DNA from: JAITWN01 sp964437335
GTDB lineage: Bacteria > Pseudomonadota > Gammaproteobacteria > SZUA-140
Reading direction: 5' to 3'
DNA length: 64,000 nucleotides
Assembly (NCBI GenBank): GCA_964437335.1
Contig: CAYTGL010000001.1
Span: 62,001 to 126,000, forward strand
Shown here: piece after piece, positions 54,701 to 62,584 of the stretch
How positions within the stretch are numbered: the first letter of the stretch is position 1
Layout: the number at the start of each line of letters is the position of its first letter
The notes under the pieces: model-generated
Database searches by the model: none
What the model was told of the DNA's origin: nothing
What the model saw: the letters and a program-made list of their open reading frames with translations, nothing else
Made by a program: the position numbers and the translations under genes

Positions 54701-54961
54701 TCAGTGATTGTGGGTATGAGGTTCCTTGTCGTGGCCGGGATGCGAGTGTTCGTGCTTGCCGAGTTCTTTTTCACCATGCTTGTGATCGTGACCAGAATCC
54801 TTGCCGTGGTCATGGGAATGCGTGTGCTCGTGCGCATGATCATGGGCATGCACATGATCATGTTTGTGCGCATGCTTCGTGCCGTCTTTGTGTGAATGCG
54901 GATGCTCATGCTCGTGTTTGTGTTCGTGGTCATGATCGTGCTTGTGCGAATGGTCGCCCAT
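54701..54961 (-). CDS. extremely histidine-rich small protein, predicted metal binder
   Basis: Eighty-six residues of which 33 are histidine, mostly as alternating X-His with X = Asp, Lys, Glu, Ala or Ser. There are no cysteines, aromatic residues or signal peptide. AAGGAGAG correctly spaced before the ATG supports real translation. Such proteins (for example Hpn-like and SlyD/HypB tails) bind nickel, zinc or cobalt; here the metal is unknown. It resembles the tails of the CbiO-like and CDF proteins in composition, but similarity of composition is not homology. The plus-strand frame over it is a shadow. Confidence 0.8.
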   Translation of the reverse strand: MGDHSHKHDHDHEHKHEHEHPHSHKDGTKHAHKHDHVHAHDHAHEHTHSHDHGKDSGHDHKHGEKELGKHEHSHPGHDKEPHTHNH

Positions 54962-54998
54962 TTCTGTCTCTCCTTGTGGTGGTTGGGGTGATTCGAAC

Positions 54999-55193
54999 TC
55001 AGTGTTGCCTTAAAAATCGCGCCTTGCGTAGCGGGATTACGCGACCGTCACACGACAGCAGGAAGGGACCCTGCCCGCGCGGGGTCTTGAAGTCATGGTG
55101 CGATGGTTCGTCCCGATCGTATATTCGGCTGCACTCGTGATGACTTGAGATTACCGGGGTCTTCGGGAAAAAGCGTCTGAGGAATCGTTTCAT
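54999..55193 (-). CDS. small basic protein upstream of the histidine-rich gene
   Basis: A 64-residue frame, MKRFLRRFFPKTPVISSHHE at the start and ending KARFLRQH, with Cys-22 and Cys-49 and two His pairs. Not recognised. A strong GGGAGGA eight bases before the ATG is the main support, together with its position 37 bases before the histidine-rich gene on the same strand. It could be an unrelated leader peptide. Confidence 0.45.
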   Translation of the reverse strand: MKRFLRRFFPKTPVISSHHECSRIYDRDEPSHHDFKTPRGQGPFLLSCDGRVIPLRKARFLRQH

Positions 55194-55295
55194 GAGGCAA
55201 TCCTCCCTGGATATGCATAAAGCGAGGATAGCTCATAAATATGACGGTTTCAATAAAAAATCATAATCGCAAAAATATAGCGCAACTAGTTGTTA

Positions 55296-55326
55296 ATAAA
55301 ATAAAAAAGCCCCGCATGCGGGGCTT
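55296..55326 (-). terminator. terminator of the BI-1 family gene
   Basis: AAGCCCCGCATGCGGGGCTT is a perfect palindrome-type hairpin; on the minus strand it is followed by TTTTTTATTTTATT. It lies 38 bases past the stop of the gene ending at 55364. Confidence 0.85.
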
Positions 55327-55363
55327 TGGACTACTGCCTGGCGATGTCAACCCATTGAATTAT

Positions 55364-56032
55364 TCAGTCGTCGCCGCTGGACGCGCCGAGGATGTGCAGC
55401 AGGCTCGTGAACAGGTTGTAAATGCTGACATACAGCGTGACCGTCGCGAGGATGTAGTTGGTCTCGCCGCCATGGACGATCTGGCTGGTCTGGTACAGGA
55501 TCAGCCCCGACATCAGCAGGATGAACATCGCCGACATCGCGAGGCTGACGACCGGCATCGAGAACACGATTGCGGCAATCGCGCCGATGAACGCGACGAG
55601 GATGCCGACAGCCAGAAAGCCGCCGAGAAAACTGAAGTCCTTGCGTGTGGTCAGCGCGTAGGCGGACAGTCCAACGAAGATCGCCGCGGTGCCGCCAAAC
55701 GCCGTCATGACGACCTGGTCGCCGTTCGGGACGGCCAGATAGTGCGCGATGATTGGCCCCAGGGTCAGCCCCATGAAACCGGTCAGCCCGAATATCGACA
55801 GCAGGCCCCAGGCACTGTTGCGCAGGCGGTAGGTCAGGAAAAGCAGGCCAAAATAGCCGACCAGCGTCAGCACCAGGCCCGGATGGGGCAGATTGAGGCT
55901 CAGCGAGACCCCCGCCATCGCGGCGCTGAACAAAAGCGTCATCGACAGCAGACCGTAGGTGTTACGGATCAGCTTGTTGCCGGCCAGTGCCGAAGCCGGC
56001 GCGCGGGTATAAGTGTTTTGTACAGGATTCAT
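55364..56032 (-). CDS. Bax inhibitor-1/YccA family membrane protein
   Basis: A 222-residue protein with seven membrane helices. The N-terminus (ALAGNKLIRNTYGLLSMTLLFSAAMAG), GLTGFMGLTLGPIIAHYL and the end GGETNYILATVTLYVSIYNLFTSLLHILG match the YccA branch, where the conserved aspartate/asparagine-rich C-terminal helix senses pH or calcium in relatives. E. coli YccA modulates FtsH, the protease also bound by HflK/HflC encoded 3 kb away, a suggestive but unproven link. Confidence 0.93.
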   Translation of the reverse strand: MNPVQNTYTRAPASALAGNKLIRNTYGLLSMTLLFSAAMAGVSLSLNLPHPGLVLTLVGYFGLLFLTYRLRNSAWGLLSIFGLTGFMGLTLGPIIAHYLAVPNGDQVVMTAFGGTAAIFVGLSAYALTTRKDFSFLGGFLAVGILVAFIGAIAAIVFSMPVVSLAMSAMFILLMSGLILYQTSQIVHGGETNYILATVTLYVSIYNLFTSLLHILGASSGDD

Positions 56033-56113
56033 CGACTTGGTCCAGCCTCCCAGTATTGTGACTCCGATGAAATATAGTATCTCGATGACGCAAGTACAAC
56101 CCCGCGGATTGTA

Positions 56114-56141
56114 GGGTCAGATCCCGAAGGGGTTCGGCCCC
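56114..56141. repeat. diverged GGGGTCAGACCCC-type palindrome
   Basis: GGGTCAGATCCCGAAGGGGT with a following TCGGCCCC matches the repeat after mutL at most positions, including the three-base loop position. It lies between the BI-1 gene and tRNA-Ser. Confidence 0.5.
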
Positions 56142-56188
56142 GTGGGCTCCGGCGGTTTTTGATATAGAATGGCCACGCATCCGCGCCG

Positions 56189-56276
56189 GGAGAGGTGGCT
56201 GAGCGGTCGAAAGCGGCGGTCTTGAAAACCGTTGAAGGGCAACCTTCCGGGGGTTCGAATCCCTCCCTCTCCGCCA
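56189..56276 (+). tRNA. tRNA-Ser (UGA)
   Basis: An 88-base cloverleaf: acceptor GGAGAGG pairs with CCTCTCC, discriminator G and encoded CCA. The anticodon loop CTTGAAA gives anticodon UGA with A37, the T-arm is GGGGGTTCGAATCCCTC, and a long variable arm (GTTGAAGGGCAACCTTCC region) is typical of tRNA-Ser. Codon read: UCA and probably UCG. A37 next to an anticodon ending in A is the normal substrate context of MiaA, encoded just downstream. Confidence 0.95.
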
Positions 56277-56280
56277 ACCC

Positions 56281-56369
56281 GGTTTTCATGGGGTCAGAAT
56301 CGCTAATCACCATTGAAGTCAGCCGATAGCGATGCCAGTCTGATAAACGACTCTGACCCCATGAAAACC
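56281..56369. repeat. long imperfect palindrome abutting the miaA start
   Basis: Left arm 56281-56302 and right arm 56348-56369 are complementary at 21 of 22 positions and share the GGTTTTCATGGGGTCAGA core. The spacer is 45 bases. The right arm covers the miaA start codon and its first codons. The ends resemble RAYT-associated REP units (GGGGTCAGA...TCTGACCCC). Confidence 0.8.
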
Positions 56370-57320
56370 GCCCCGAACGCAGCCCGCCCGCAGGTTATCG
56401 CGCTGATCGGGCCGACCGCGACCGGCAAGACGGATATCGCCGTCGAACTGGTCAGGCGCTTTCCGCTCGACATCATCAGCGTCGACTCCGCGATGGTCTA
56501 TCGCGGCATGGACATCGGCACCGCGAAACCGCACGCGGCTATCCTCAGGATCGCGCCTCATCGGCTGATCGATATCTGCGATCCGTCTGAGCCTTATTCT
56601 GTTGCGATGTTTCGGCGCGATGCACTGCGCGAAACCGCGGCGATCCTGTCTACCGGGCGTATCCCACTGCTGGTCGGCGGGACGATGCTCTACTTCCGGG
56701 CCCTCGAGCGCGGCCTATCCAGGCTGCCGGGCGCCGATCCCGCCACCCGTCAGCGCCTCGGAGCCGAGGGGCGATCGCTCGGCTGGCCGGCTTTGCATGC
56801 ACGTCTCGCGGCGCGCGATCCGTTCGCGGGGCAACGCATTCATCCGAACGACCCGCAGCGTATCCAGCGCGCGCTCGAGGTCCTGGAACTGACCGGCCGC
56901 CCGATGAGTGATCTTCTTGGCCATGAAAATCCTGAACCGTTGCCGTTTGACATGGTCAAAGTTCACGTGATGCCGGATGATCGCCGGCGCCTGCATCGTC
57001 GTATCGAGCAGCGTTTTCACGAGATGCTCGAACTCGGTCTGCTCGGCGAAGTGGAGACCCTGTATAAAAGAGGGGATCTCGACCCTGCTCTGCCGGCCGT
57101 CAGGGCCGTTGGATATCGTCAGTTGTGGGAGCATCTCGCCGGAGAAACGGACTTGCCGACGGCGATCGAGCGGGCGATTACCGAAACCCGGCGCCTCGCC
57201 AAGCGGCAGATGACGTGGATGCGGTCCGAAACCGGGGCCTTGCGCGTCGAAGGGCACAGCGCTGAAAACAGCGATCGGATCTTGAAATTCGTTGCCAGCG
57301 TCACCCATTATCAGCCATGA
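56361..57320 (+). CDS. miaA: tRNA dimethylallyltransferase MiaA
   Basis: A 319-residue enzyme that prenylates A37 in tRNAs reading UNN codons. P-loop GPTATGKTDIAVELVRRFP (about residues 14-32), then VDSAMVYRGMDIGTAKP, HRLIDICDPSEPYSV and the tRNA-binding RQMTWMRSE near the end. The ATG at 56361 gives the family-like start but has no Shine-Dalgarno sequence, because the repeat at 56281-56369 fills the leader; a TTG 48 bases upstream is an alternative. It begins the miaA-hfq-hflX-hflK-hflC series. Confidence 0.95.
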   Translation: MKTAPNAARPQVIALIGPTATGKTDIAVELVRRFPLDIISVDSAMVYRGMDIGTAKPHAAILRIAPHRLIDICDPSEPYSVAMFRRDALRETAAILSTGRIPLLVGGTMLYFRALERGLSRLPGADPATRQRLGAEGRSLGWPALHARLAARDPFAGQRIHPNDPQRIQRALEVLELTGRPMSDLLGHENPEPLPFDMVKVHVMPDDRRRLHRRIEQRFHEMLELGLLGEVETLYKRGDLDPALPAVRAVGYRQLWEHLAGETDLPTAIERAITETRRLAKRQMTWMRSETGALRVEGHSAENSDRILKFVASVTHYQP

Positions 57321-57444
57321 GTCATAAATGATACAATGTCATACGCTAATGATTGGGCTGGCTGACAGGGATAGTTGACTGCGAGCGCTCGAGTTGCCTG
57401 ACAATTAATTACCAATAGGCGATCTAAAAATAAGGAGAATTACA

Positions 57445-57690
57445 ATGGCCAAGGGGCAGACCTTGCAGGATCCTTTCCTGAACGCATTGCGCAAAGAACA
57501 TGTACCGGTATCGATCTATCTCGTCAATGGGATCAAGCTGCAGGGGCAGGTCGAGTCATTTGACCAATTCGTCGTGTTGTTGAAGAACTCCGTCAGTCAA
57601 ATGGTTTACAAGCATGCGATTTCGACGATCGTGCCGTCCAGAAACATCAAGCTGTCGCAGGATGATTCCCAGTCAGGCGCCGATGACTGA
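57445..57690 (+). CDS. hfq: RNA chaperone Hfq
   Basis: An 81-residue Sm-like hexameric protein that pairs small RNAs with mRNAs. Sm1 is VPVSIYLVNGIKLQGQVESFDQFVVLL (about residues 21-47) and Sm2 is YKHAISTIVPSR, with the proximal-face KH pair. It is close to the length of short gammaproteobacterial Hfq and has an acidic tip (QDDSQSGADD). AAGGAG precedes the ATG; a 124-base leader separates it from miaA and probably holds its own promoter. Confidence 0.98.
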   Translation: MAKGQTLQDPFLNALRKEHVPVSIYLVNGIKLQGQVESFDQFVVLLKNSVSQMVYKHAISTIVPSRNIKLSQDDSQSGADD

Positions 57691-57716
57691 TTTCTGCCCG
57701 CGGGGTTGTCGCGCTC

Positions 57717-59066
57717 TTGTTTGAGAGACCCCAAACCGGCACCCGGGCGATCCTCGTTCATCTGGATTTTCGCTCGGATCACAAGAAGGAGAGTCGGGAG
57801 GAGTTTACCCAGCTTGCGATTTCCGCCGGCGTCGAGCCGGTTGCCGCGATCGGTGGCACCCGCGATCGCCCGGATCCGCGGCTGTTTATCGGCTCGGGCA
57901 AGGCGGATGAGATCCTTGGCACGGTGAAACAGCTCGGTGCCGAACTCGTGCTCTTCAACCATGCGCTAAGCCCGGCGCAGGAACGCAATATCGAGCGGCA
58001 TCTGAGTTGCCGGGTCCTTGATCGCACCGGTCTGATCCTGGACATCTTCGCCCAGCGTGCGCGTACCTTTGAAGGCAAACTCCAGGTCGAGCTGGCGCAA
58101 TTGAAACATCTGGCGACACGGCTGGTGCGAGGCTGGTCGCATCTCGAACGACAGAAGGGCGGTATCGGCCTGCGCGGCCCGGGTGAAACCCAGCTCGAGA
58201 CCGACCGCCGGCTGGTCGACAAGCGTATTCGGCAATTGGACAAGCGCATCGATCGCGTGCGCCGGCATCGTGAACTGAGCCGGCGCTCACGCCACAAGGC
58301 CACCGTACCGGGCGTCTCCCTGGTCGGTTATACCAACGCCGGGAAGTCCACCTTGTTCAACCGGCTGACCGGTGCGCAGGTATACCAGGCGGACCAGTTG
58401 TTCGCGACGCTCGACCCGACGCTGAGGAGACTGGAATTACCGGGCCTTGGTCATGTGGTGCTCGCCGATACGGTGGGATTCATCAGCGACTTGCCGCCCG
58501 ATCTGGTCGCGGCGTTTCGCGCGACACTCGAGGAAACCGTCGATGCCGACCTGCTGTTGCACGTGATCGACGCGCACGACGAGCAACATGATGACCAGTG
58601 CGCCGAAGTGAACCGGATATTGCGTGAAATCGGCGCCGAGGAGATTCCTCAGCTCGAGGTTTACAACAAGATAGACCTCAGGCAGGATGACAAGCCTCGC
58701 ATAGATTACGACGCTGAGGGCCGGCCGAGGCGGGTGTGGATCTCCGCGCAGGACGGTCGCGGTATCGACCTGCTTGAAAGTGCGGTCGCGGCACTGCTGA
58801 TACGAATCGGCGAATATGGCCCGGTACCGCATAATGTATTAGATCCCGCCCGTGCGACGGGATTCACGACGACCGCGCAGGTTCTGCCTCTGAAACGCCT
58901 CTGCCTGCAGCCGAGCGCGGGACGACTGCGGGCCAAACTGTTCGAGTGGGATGTTGTTCGCCATGAAAGTGTCAATGAGCAAGGCGAATGGATCGTCGAT
59001 GTGGTTCTGCGTCCGGGCATGCTGGATTACCTGGGGCGATACGCGGATTGCAGGGTGGTGGCATAA
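57717..59066 (+). CDS. hflX: ribosome-associated GTPase HflX
   Basis: A 449-residue GTPase that splits or rescues stalled ribosomes. The N-terminal domain reads MFERPQTGTRAILVHLDF and has NHALSPAQERNIERHL; G1 is GYTNAGKSTLFNRLTG (about residue 204), G3 DTVGFISDLP and G4 NKID. It starts with TTG at 57717; the residues after it align with E. coli HflX (MFDRY), so the rare start codon seems right. It follows hfq by 26 bases. Confidence 0.96.
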   Translation: MFERPQTGTRAILVHLDFRSDHKKESREEFTQLAISAGVEPVAAIGGTRDRPDPRLFIGSGKADEILGTVKQLGAELVLFNHALSPAQERNIERHLSCRVLDRTGLILDIFAQRARTFEGKLQVELAQLKHLATRLVRGWSHLERQKGGIGLRGPGETQLETDRRLVDKRIRQLDKRIDRVRRHRELSRRSRHKATVPGVSLVGYTNAGKSTLFNRLTGAQVYQADQLFATLDPTLRRLELPGLGHVVLADTVGFISDLPPDLVAAFRATLEETVDADLLLHVIDAHDEQHDDQCAEVNRILREIGAEEIPQLEVYNKIDLRQDDKPRIDYDAEGRPRRVWISAQDGRGIDLLESAVAALLIRIGEYGPVPHNVLDPARATGFTTTAQVLPLKRLCLQPSAGRLRAKLFEWDVVRHESVNEQGEWIVDVVLRPGMLDYLGRYADCRVVA

Positions 59067-59174
59067 TTCCGCGGCGCCGATGTCGACGGCACTTGCGATG
59101 AGCCTCCCGGCACCCTAAAATCGATCGGTTTGTGAGTGTGATATTTCAAGATGCGCAATAAGACGGGATTACCA

Positions 59175-60419
59175 ATGGCATGGAATGAACCGGGTGGATC
59201 GTCCGGGGGTGGTAAAGACCCGTGGGGCGGTGGTGGCGGCTCGGGCGGCGGTGGGCAGCCACCCGATCTCGATGAAGTCGTACGCAAGATGCAGGACAAG
59301 TTCGGCGCACTGTTCGGTGGCATCGGCGGCAAGCGCGGTTCTGGTGGCAAGGGCGGCGGTTCCGGCCGCATGGCCTCGTTCGGTCTTGGCACGATCCTGC
59401 TCGTCGTCGTCGGTCTCTGGGGCCTGTCCGGTCTCTACATCGTCAATGAGGGCAGCGAAGGTGTCGTGCTGCGCTTCGGCGAATACCAGTCGACGACCGG
59501 TTCCGGTCTGCACTGGCATATCCCGTACCCGATCGAATCGGTCGAGATCGTCAATGTTCAGGAGATCCGCACTTCGGAGGTCGGGTTTCGCTCGGCACAA
59601 ACTACTCAGGCTCCCCAGTCTGCGCGCTCGGTGCTGCGCGAATCGCTTATGCTGACCCAGGACGAGAACATCGTCGACATCAAGCTCGCCGTCCAGTATC
59701 GAATCAAGAATTCCAGGGAGTATCTGTTCAACGTGCTGAATCCCGATATTACGCTGAGCCAGGCGGCGGAAAGCGCGCTGCGAGAGGTCATCGGCAAGAG
59801 CACACTCGATTTCGTACTGACCGAGGGGCGTGCCGAGGTCGTCGCCCGGGTCAGCACCCTGATCCAGGAAATCCTCGACAACTACGCGTCCGGCCTGCAG
59901 GTCAGCAGCGTCAACCTGCAGGACGCCCAGCCACCGGAAGAGGTGCAGCACGCCTTCGATGACGCCGTCAAGGCGCGCGAGGACGAGGAGCGTCTCAGAA
60001 ACGAGGCCCAGACCTACGCCAATGACATCCTGCCGCGCGCGCGCGGTCAGGCGGCGCGCGTCATCGAAGAGGCGAGCGCTTATCGGGCCCAGGTGATTAC
60101 GCAGGCCGAAGGTGACGCGGCGCGCTTCGTGCAGATCCTTGATCAATACAAGAAGGCGCCGAATATCCTGCGCGAACGTCTCTACATCGAAACCGTCGAG
60201 GCGGTCATGTCGAACGTCAGCAAGGTCATGGTCGATATCGAAGGCGGCAACAACCTGCTGTTCCTGCCGCTTGACCGGATGATGTCCGGAATGGCGGACG
60301 GCGGTCAGCGAGTCGACGGCGCGAGAAGGGATACCGCGAGTGCTCCGACGCCGCTGATCATCGACGACGTCGTCGATAGGACCCGTTCCGCCCTGCGTGA
60401 CAGAGGAGGGGTGCGTTGA
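59175..60419 (+). CDS. hflK: HflK, FtsH regulator (SPFH domain)
   Basis: A 414-residue inner-membrane protein that with HflC encloses and modulates the FtsH protease. A Gly-rich N-terminus (MAWNEPGGSSGGGKDPWGG) precedes one helix (LGTILLVVVGLWGLSGLYIV, about residues 76-95) and the SPFH/band-7 domain (EGSEGVVLRFGEY) with a helical C-terminus. The ATG at 59175 is chosen since MAWNEPG is the family start; an in-frame ATG is eight codons upstream. Its stop overlaps the hflC start. Confidence 0.96.
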   Translation: MAWNEPGGSSGGGKDPWGGGGGSGGGGQPPDLDEVVRKMQDKFGALFGGIGGKRGSGGKGGGSGRMASFGLGTILLVVVGLWGLSGLYIVNEGSEGVVLRFGEYQSTTGSGLHWHIPYPIESVEIVNVQEIRTSEVGFRSAQTTQAPQSARSVLRESLMLTQDENIVDIKLAVQYRIKNSREYLFNVLNPDITLSQAAESALREVIGKSTLDFVLTEGRAEVVARVSTLIQEILDNYASGLQVSSVNLQDAQPPEEVQHAFDDAVKAREDEERLRNEAQTYANDILPRARGQAARVIEEASAYRAQVITQAEGDAARFVQILDQYKKAPNILRERLYIETVEAVMSNVSKVMVDIEGGNNLLFLPLDRMMSGMADGGQRVDGARRDTASAPTPLIIDDVVDRTRSALRDRGGVR

Positions 60420-61291
60420 TGGGACAGATGAAATCAATCGGCGTCATCCTGCTGGTCGCGGCCGCTGTGCTCGCATCGATGTCGCTGTTCACCGTCAAGG
60501 AATACGAGCGCGCGATCCTGTTCCGTTTCGGAGAGATCCTGCGCACCGATTACGATCCGGGTCTGCATTTCAAGATTCCGGTCGTCAATAACGTGCGCAA
60601 GTACGACGGCCGCCTCATGTCGATGGATGCCGACCCTGAGCGCTACTTGACCGCGGAGATGAAGAACTTGATCGTCGACGCCTTCGTCAAGTGGAAGATT
60701 CGCGACGTCGGCCAGTACTACATGGCGATGGGCGGCGACGATACCCGCGCCCGGGATCGTTTGTCGCAGATCATCAAGGACGGCCTGCGCGCCGAATTCG
60801 GCAAGCGCACCGTGCAGGAAGTCGTGTCGGGTGATCGCACCGCGATGATGGCGGTGTTGCAGGTCAACGCCGATAACATCGCGCGCGGATTCGGCATAGA
60901 GATCATCGATGTGCGCCTCAAGCGCGTCGATCTGCCCGAGGACGTCAGCGTGTCGGTCTACCGCAGGATGGAGGCCGAGCGCGTTCGCGTTGCGACCGAC
61001 CTGCGCGCGCGCGGCGCCGAGGCTGCGGAGCGCATACGCGCAGACGCAGATCGCCAGCGCACGATCATTCTCGCCGAGGCTTATCGCGAGTCTGAGGATC
61101 TGCGAGGCGGCGGTGACGCCGGCGCCGCGGAGACCTACGCGGCCGCGTTCTCCCGGGACGCAGAATTCTACTCGTTCTATCGCAGCATCAATGCCTACCG
61201 CAATTCCTTCAAGAACCGGTCGGATCTGTTGGTGCTTGAGCCCGACAGCGCCTTCTTCAAGTACTTCAGGGATCCCAAGGGCGGAAAATAA
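60419..61291 (+). CDS. hflC: HflC, FtsH regulator (SPFH domain)
   Basis: A 290-residue partner of HflK. One N-terminal helix (SIGVILLVAAAVLASMSLFTV) and an SPFH domain (KEYERAILFRFGEILRTDYDPGLHFKIPVVNNV), helical region with RRMEAERVRVATDLRARGAEAAERI, and a conserved end (SFKNRSDLLVLEPDSAFFKYFRDP). GAGGGG before the ATG at 60419 fixes the start; the ATG overlaps the hflK stop. Confidence 0.97.
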   Translation: MGQMKSIGVILLVAAAVLASMSLFTVKEYERAILFRFGEILRTDYDPGLHFKIPVVNNVRKYDGRLMSMDADPERYLTAEMKNLIVDAFVKWKIRDVGQYYMAMGGDDTRARDRLSQIIKDGLRAEFGKRTVQEVVSGDRTAMMAVLQVNADNIARGFGIEIIDVRLKRVDLPEDVSVSVYRRMEAERVRVATDLRARGAEAAERIRADADRQRTIILAEAYRESEDLRGGGDAGAAETYAAAFSRDAEFYSFYRSINAYRNSFKNRSDLLVLEPDSAFFKYFRDPKGGK

Positions 61292-61321
61292 GCCGGGCCG
61301 AAGGGTCGGTGTAAGCACGAG

Positions 61322-62536
61322 ATGAAAAAGACCCGCCTCGATGCGATAACGAACCGGTGGTTGCTGCCGGACGGTGTCGACGAGTTCCTGCCGCCCCAGG
61401 CGGAGGCGCTCGAGCAGTTGCGACGCGATCTGCTCGACATGTTCTTCAGCTGGGGCTATGAACTCGTCATCCCGCCACTGATCGAATATCTCGAATCCCT
61501 GCTCATCGGCACCGGTAATGATCTCGACCTTGAAACCTTCAAGCTGATCGACCAGGCCACCGGGCGCCTGATGGGTCTGCGTGCGGACATCACGCCGCAG
61601 GCGGCGCGCATCGACGCCCACCGCCTGTCGCGCGAAGGACCGACGCGCCTGTGCTACCTCGACCCGGTCGTTCACACCCGGCGCAACGGCTTCGCCAGCT
61701 CCCGCAACCCGATCCAGCTCGGCGCCGAACTCTACGGCCATGCCGGCAACGAGAGCGACATCGAGATGTTGCGCCTGATGGTGCGCACGCTCCGGGTCGC
61801 GGGGCTCGATCTGTTTCACATTGATCTCGGCCATGTCGGTATTTTCCGCACGCTTGCGAAGGACGCCGGCCTTGATGCCGCCCAGGAGGCGATGCTGTTC
61901 GACGCCCTCCAGCGCAAGGCGAAACCGGAGATCGAAACGTTTCTCGGTGGGCTGAAGATCGGCGACAAACAGCGCCGACGCCTGATCGCGCTGGTCGAAC
62001 TGAATGGCGGAAACGGGGTGCTCGACGAGGCGCGCAGCCTGCTGAAAGGTGCGGGCAAGGCCGTCGATGCCGCGCTCGCCTCGCTGCAGCAGATGGCCGA
62101 GGCGGCGCAGTGCCAGCTCGCGACAATCAACCTGCATTTCGACCTCGCCGAACTGCGCGGCTATCGTTACCAGTCAGGCGTCGTGTTCGCGGCCTTCGTC
62201 CCTGGTCATGGCTGGGAGATCGCGCGCGGCGGCCGCTATGACGAGATCGGTCGCTTCTTTGGCCGCCCTCGCCCTGCAACCGGCTTCAGTACCGATCTGA
62301 AGACGCTGCTTGCGCTGGGTTCCCCCATCGCAGAATCCCGGGACGGCATCCTCGCGCCGCCTTGGAGCATGGACAACGAACTGCGGGAACTGATCCGGAA
62401 GTTGCGCAAACAGGGAGAACGCGTAATCTACACGTTGCCGGGACAGCAGGCCGACGCAATGGCCATGGGGTGCGACCGCGTGATCGAGAAAAGGGACGGC
62501 CGCTGGACGGTCATCGAGGGCGCTGAGTCACAATAA
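61322..62536 (+). CDS. hisZ: ATP phosphoribosyltransferase regulatory subunit HisZ
   Basis: A 404-residue HisRS paralog that lacks the anticodon-binding domain and controls the short form of HisG in histidine synthesis. It keeps class II-like motifs (LLPDGVDEFLPPQAEALEQLRRDLLDMF; LRADITPQAARIDAHRLSREGPTRLCYLDPV; IARGGRYDEIGRFFGRPRPATGFS). Position between hflC and purA is common in non-enteric gammaproteobacteria. A short HisG is therefore expected elsewhere in the genome. Confidence 0.95.
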   Translation: MKKTRLDAITNRWLLPDGVDEFLPPQAEALEQLRRDLLDMFFSWGYELVIPPLIEYLESLLIGTGNDLDLETFKLIDQATGRLMGLRADITPQAARIDAHRLSREGPTRLCYLDPVVHTRRNGFASSRNPIQLGAELYGHAGNESDIEMLRLMVRTLRVAGLDLFHIDLGHVGIFRTLAKDAGLDAAQEAMLFDALQRKAKPEIETFLGGLKIGDKQRRRLIALVELNGGNGVLDEARSLLKGAGKAVDAALASLQQMAEAAQCQLATINLHFDLAELRGYRYQSGVVFAAFVPGHGWEIARGGRYDEIGRFFGRPRPATGFSTDLKTLLALGSPIAESRDGILAPPWSMDNELRELIRKLRKQGERVIYTLPGQQADAMAMGCDRVIEKRDGRWTVIEGAESQ

Positions 62537-62584
62537 TGATATGTAGCACATATAGACGGGCTTCCTTATAACATCAGGAATGAC

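Noticed and set aside
54613..55140. 175-codon plus-strand frame over the histidine-rich gene
   Set aside because: Its Cys/Arg/His-rich sequence comes from the antisense of X-His codons; no ribosome site, whereas the minus-strand gene has a strong one.
60434..62137. 567-codon minus-strand frame opposite hflC and hisZ
   Set aside because: Shadow frame; hflC and hisZ on the plus strand are clear and complete.
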